64,000 nucleotides of DNA, from contig JALDNG010000005.1 in assembly GCA_024349245.1 (NCBI GenBank), positions 20,960,501 to 21,024,500 of the forward strand, read 5' to 3'. This stretch comes from Neodontobutis hainanensis (Eukaryota > Chordata > Actinopteri > Gobiiformes > Odontobutidae). Under the pieces are notes generated by a model. That model saw only the letters and a list, made by a program, of their open reading frames with translations, ran no database searches and was not told the origin of the DNA. This document shows, in pieces, positions 60,531 through 64,000 of the stretch (position 1 is the stretch's first letter; every line of letters starts with the position of its first letter). Both the position numbers and the translations under genes were made by a program.

Positions 60531-61810
60531 GATGTGTATGGCTCTTAAGGCGAGACAGATAAATATAACACCTTTTTGCTACACTCCTGCTCTTCACTTC
60601 AAATGGGCCAAAGTAATCCACTCCAACTTGAGTGAATAGTGGTTCATCTGGCACAATTGTTTCTATTGGCAAGTCTGCCATCTGCTGGCACACCGGGGGA
60701 GCATTCAGTCTTCTGCAGATGGTGCATTTAGATAAGACTCTCCATATAGCAGTGCTCACACCACTAATCCAATATTTCTCCCTTATCTTGGACACAATGT
60801 GGTTGCAGCCACTATGTCCTACTCTCTGATGTATATGTTTGAGTAGCTTGGATTTATTGACTCCACAGGCATAGATGACCTACTGAGCCAAACACTGGTT
60901 CACAGGACGCCATCTTCTAGTTTTGGACAGCTTGTAAAGAGAACTTGTTTTCTTCTCACTCAGGCCTTTTCCAAACTAGAGAGCTCCTCTTCAAACCTTT
61001 TCTTTTGGCAGAACCTTACAATTGCCTACTCAGCTTTTGTAGGTCTTCTTATTTCCTCCTTACCAGAATGGCTCTGTTGTGCCATGTCAGATTTAGATTG
61101 TGCACAGGTTGCCAGCAGTTGTTTTCTTTTTTGCCAACAGGACAAATGCCACCTCTTAAACTACAAAATCCATGCCAAAGATTTTTTCAGCTGGTCCAAT
61201 ATGAAAAAGAATGATTCAGGCATGTTATAACGTCCTTACCAATCAGCACAGCGCTGGTTATAATGGTATTATTCACTTCCAGGTTGTCTGGTAAAAGATG
61301 GCTCACTTCATCAGGGTTTATAGGCCAATCACTCTCAGGTTGAAAGAGAAAGTGAGGTCCTTTTACCCATGCTGTGTCCTTGATGAATGTTTCCACCTTG
61401 GCCCCTCTGGATGTTAAATCAGCTGGGTTAGAGGCTGTGTCTATGTAACTACACTGAGATACACTGGATAAGATGATTTCAAGATCTCCGAAACCCGGTT
61501 AGCAACAAAAACCTTGGAAGCTTTGTTCCTAATATATTTCAGCTTAGACGCACAATCAGTCCGAGCACAGAATCCTGCAGATTCACGTTCAGCTCTCTCC
61601 TCTACAGAACATCAAGGTGACTGGCCATCGTTGCTGTAAGAAGCTCCAATCTAGGGAGGGTCTCTGTCTTCAGTGGGGCCACACAAGCTTTTCCCATAAT
61701 GAAAGCGTGGTGTATTTGAGAGTGCTCTTTTAGAGTCATCAGGTAAGTGACTGTGCCATCGCCATCCTCACTGGCATCGCATAAGTGTCGTAACATCTTC
61801 AAAGTCTATA
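60531..61810 (-). mobile_element. BEL/Pao LTR retrotransposon remnant (RNase H to integrase)
   Basis: Reading leftward on minus: an RNase H-like segment LCDASEDGDGTVTYL and PLKTETLPRLELLTATMASH (61,785-61,615); a linker VKGPHFLFQPESDWP near 61,370-61,330; and an integrase zinc-binding region with HxxxH (KHIHQRVGHSGCNH, near 60,840-60,800) and CTIC. The integrase core follows as GVDYFGPFEVKSR (near 60,625-60,587), supplying the first catalytic Asp. This wording and order are typical of vertebrate BEL/Pao elements. Stops separate the pieces, and gag, protease, most RT and LTRs are not recognised. Confidence 0.82.
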
Positions 61811-62080
61811 CCTTAAACTGTAACAACCTCTGTCTAACACATATAGATGATGTGTACATTTTATTCACAGCTCTTTGCCAGATTTCATTTTAAGTCCATA
61901 TTCAAATCTTCTTCCTACTGTCTCTTTAATGGCAGGAGAGGAGGGCACTGTATATCCTGAACAAAATCCCAGATTTGAAGATATCTGAAAAAGTGTGATT
62001 TTGGTAGGTTAAATATTTGGTAGGGCCAGTCCTTCATTCGCTTTGTGTCTCTGAAGGACACAAAGATTCCGCACACGAGG
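61811..62080 (-). mobile_element. Possible upstream continuation of BEL/Pao
   Basis: The minus strand keeps short open pieces with no decisive motif. The boundary of the element is not visible. Confidence 0.25.
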
Positions 62081-62118
62081 AATAGTATTATTCCAGATAA
62101 ATAGTATTATTCCAGATA
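62081..62118. repeat. 19-bp tandem duplication
   Basis: Two copies of AATAGTATTATTCCAGATA in direct tandem. Confidence 0.9.
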
Positions 62119-62144
62119 AACATGTTATTTTTCACAAATCAGGG

Positions 62145-62210
62145 CTGCAGACTAACTTTTTCCATCACCATCCCACTACCATCCCGAAAGCCAGTTGCAG
62201 CTGTCCCTAA
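62145..62210 (+). mobile_element. Possible hAT-like terminus
   Basis: CAGGGCTGCAGACTAACTTT resembles fish hAT starts ('CAGGGCTxxAxACTAACTTTT'). No partner is seen. Confidence 0.3.
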
Positions 62211-62689
62211 GTAAATGTCAAATGTTCCCATATTTATTTAAAATACAGGCTAATGTGTCCATTTGTTGTCCAAGTTTATAAATAAATATAAATAAAATCC
62301 AATGTGTTACAATACAATTTAATTTGCTTATGTGGCTGGGTACTTTGATTAAGTTAATGTTTACAAAGTTTATAAAAATATAAAATATAAATAAAATCTA
62401 AATAAGTGGATCTTAACAAGTTAACTTAAAAAATCCCAATAAATCTGCCTCTGAAGGATTTAGTCTTGGTCAATTACTTTGTGTTTAATAATTAGTTCTT
62501 ATTAACTTTAGCTGAGACCTAAAACCCCTTTAGATCAAACCCAATAACAGACACTGGTCTCATGTGTTTTTCCAAAACAACTCTCATTTGTTTAACAGTT
62601 ACCTTTTTTAAGCATTTTCACCTGTTATTTATTAACAATAGCAAGAATGTATTAACAGTAAAAATAATGTGAGGACCAGAAGTACTGGA
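62211..62689. other. Unassigned AT-rich DNA
   Basis: No feature is supported. Confidence 0.4.
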
Positions 62690-62726
62690 TTTGGTCTGTG
62701 GACCTTAAGTTGGACACCTCTGGTCT
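62690..62726 (-). mobile_element. Terminus of a CAGGGGTGTCxAAC-type DNA element
   Basis: TTTGGTCTGTGGACCTTAAG, TTGGACACCTCTGGTC reads inverted as the 'CAGGGGTGTCCAAC..AAGG' end common in fish. Only about 37 bp is recognisable. Confidence 0.4.
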
Positions 62727-63048
62727 TTACTCAGTGGCTTCAGCAGAGACACAGAAGGCAGCACATGATCCAGAACATTATTACATCTCTGACAAGGGCC
62801 TGAAACAGGTGAACACTTAGTTTAAGAATAGTCTGACTGTGTTATGAAATAATAACTTATGGCTCAGAGATTGTCAGACTTAGGACAGCAGCCTCCGTTT
62901 ACAGTTGAGCCTCTTTGCTTACACAGATTACTGTTCCCATTCTCTCTGTTTTCTACTGGTGACTGGACATTTATGTCAATTTTTTCTCTGTTTTGGAGCG
63001 AGTAAACCTCAGCCTCAGACGTAGACTTGTTTTCATTGCGCTCATCAT

Positions 63049-63195
63049 AACATCCCGCTCTCCCCCACTTACTGTTGTTGTGTCCTTGGGCAAGACACTT
63101 AACCCACATTGCCTCCAGTGGTCAGCTGTAACACTGGTAAGCGCTTTGAGTGCTTACCAGGAAAAGCGCTATATAAATACAAAAAAAATAATAAA
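63049..63195 (+). mobile_element. tRNA-SINE, 3' half
   Basis: TGTTGTGTCCTTGGGCAAGA, CACTTAACCCACATTGCCTC and GGAAAAGCGCTATATAAATA followed by an A-rich tail. Same family as 18,120-18,405. The tRNA-like head is missing. It includes a 9-bp hairpin CTGGTAAGC/GCTTACCAG. Confidence 0.8.
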
Positions 63196-64000
63196 TTTAA
63201 CAAAAGTTATAATGTTTAATGTAATGATATAAACAGTGCAGAGTTTTATGACCTGACTGATCACCTTCCACAGAAATACTTTTTAAAGAGCAGGAAACTA
63301 CAAAACTCACAAATTACACTGCATGCGGCTCCGCTCCACTGCAGCACGACATTGCAGACCACTGGATGCATTTAAGAGCTGCTGCGCGGGAAGTACGAGA
63401 TGTTGTGATAAAAGCCAGTGATAATAAAGACGTGTGTGGGACCAAAACAAGTGTTTATTCAGAAGAGGAAGGACCACAAAACAAGTTTAGTTTGAAATCG
63501 CTTTCACAGGCTTTTCCTCGTTACATTGGGCACAAAAAAATCTTTTTTTTTATTGCATTTAATGCTTAATTGTGTAAATAAACAAAAAAATATTTTTGTA
63601 TTTCATTGAAAATCCGGATGTTGTGCATGTACAGTTTACGCTTTGTTGCGATCTGATCAGTTCAGATTTATGCAGTTTGACTCTGTGTCCCGGCAAAAAA
63701 AGGATCAGTGCAGACATTGTATAAATTATCTCATTGAAAACAACGTTACGTATTTAGTGCAGAGTGCGTGGCGGTGCAAATTTAAGTGTAAATTGTGGGT
63801 TAGATGAAAAACTGGAGGAGATCGGATGAACCACTAGTGATCTTTATCATCAAGAGAAAAACCTGTAATTCTTTACTCACTCCTTTCATACTCTCATACA
63901 CTCCTTCCACTTTGTGCAGGCTACAAAGTCAAAATCTAAACTCCAAACTGTTATGTGTGTTATAAACTAACCCTGGATATCATCATCAGAAGTCTTGTCA
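63196..64000. other. Unassigned DNA
   Basis: A slightly GC-richer patch at 63,320-63,400 has no supported exon. Confidence 0.4.

Overview
The window looks like non-coding-rich genomic DNA of a ray-finned fish, probably a spiny-rayed (acanthomorph) teleost. It is AT-rich and has no long open reading frames. It carries long vertebrate-type microsatellites ((GT)n, (AT)n, (CT)n, (ATT)n) and a typical teleost mix of mobile-element remnants: Rex3/RTE, L2-type LINEs ending in TGATTGATTGA, a tRNA-derived SINE with the 'GTGTCCTTGGGCAAGACACTT' body, Tc1-like transposons, hAT elements with 8-bp target duplications, a Penelope-like element, BEL/Pao, and endogenous-retrovirus pol and env pieces. Every recognisable transposable-element protein is broken by stops or frameshifts. 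No tRNA, rRNA, CRISPR array or prokaryotic operon is visible.

Layout. 1-22.9 kb: mostly unassigned DNA. It holds a candidate cysteine-rich terminal exon (minus strand, 3.1-3.3 kb), a Tc1 copy (6.5-7.7 kb) with a foreign insert, an 11-bp minisatellite (12.85 kb), a SINE head fused to a LINE tail (15.5-16.2 kb) and a SINE (18.1-18.4 kb). 22.9-24.7 kb: a hAT element with perfect 8-bp target duplications and a second hAT inside it. 26.1-27.0 kb: an internally deleted Rex3. 28.9 kb: an (AT)n tract. 29-35 kb: almost free of recognisable repeats, ending in a CpG-rich patch at 34.9-35.35 kb that looks like a minus-strand promoter and 5' exon. 37.4-38.4 kb: two retroviral envelope remnants pointing away from each other. 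39.1-41.3 kb: a Penelope-like element with inverted terminal segments, one of them interrupted by an L2. 42.0-42.9 kb: retroviral RT remnant and Rex3. 43.3-46.2 kb: microsatellites, another Penelope terminal segment and a 30-bp minisatellite. 46.4-47.1 kb: L2 3' end. 48.4-49.8 kb: Tc1. 50.1-50.8 kb: second LINE family. 52.8-53.2 kb: Rex3 3' end. 58.9-60.5 kb: decayed L2 endonuclease and RT. 60.5-61.8 kb: BEL/Pao RNase H and integrase. 63.05-63.2 kb: SINE.

Host genes. Nothing can be named. The best host-gene signal is a plus-strand chain of four splice-bounded segments between 47,975 and 55,240. All are in phase 1 and read through without a stop. The chain starts with a cysteine-rich thrombospondin-1-like exon, ends in a short hydrophobic GPI-signal-like tail with a stop codon, and has AATAAA 175 bases downstream. 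This is inference from splice signals and phase and needs transcript or homology support. The second candidate is the minus-strand terminal exon at 3,109-3,275. I did not find a convincing new biological system. The unusual material is structural: nested and inverted mobile elements, divergent envelope remnants and two unassigned candidate genes.
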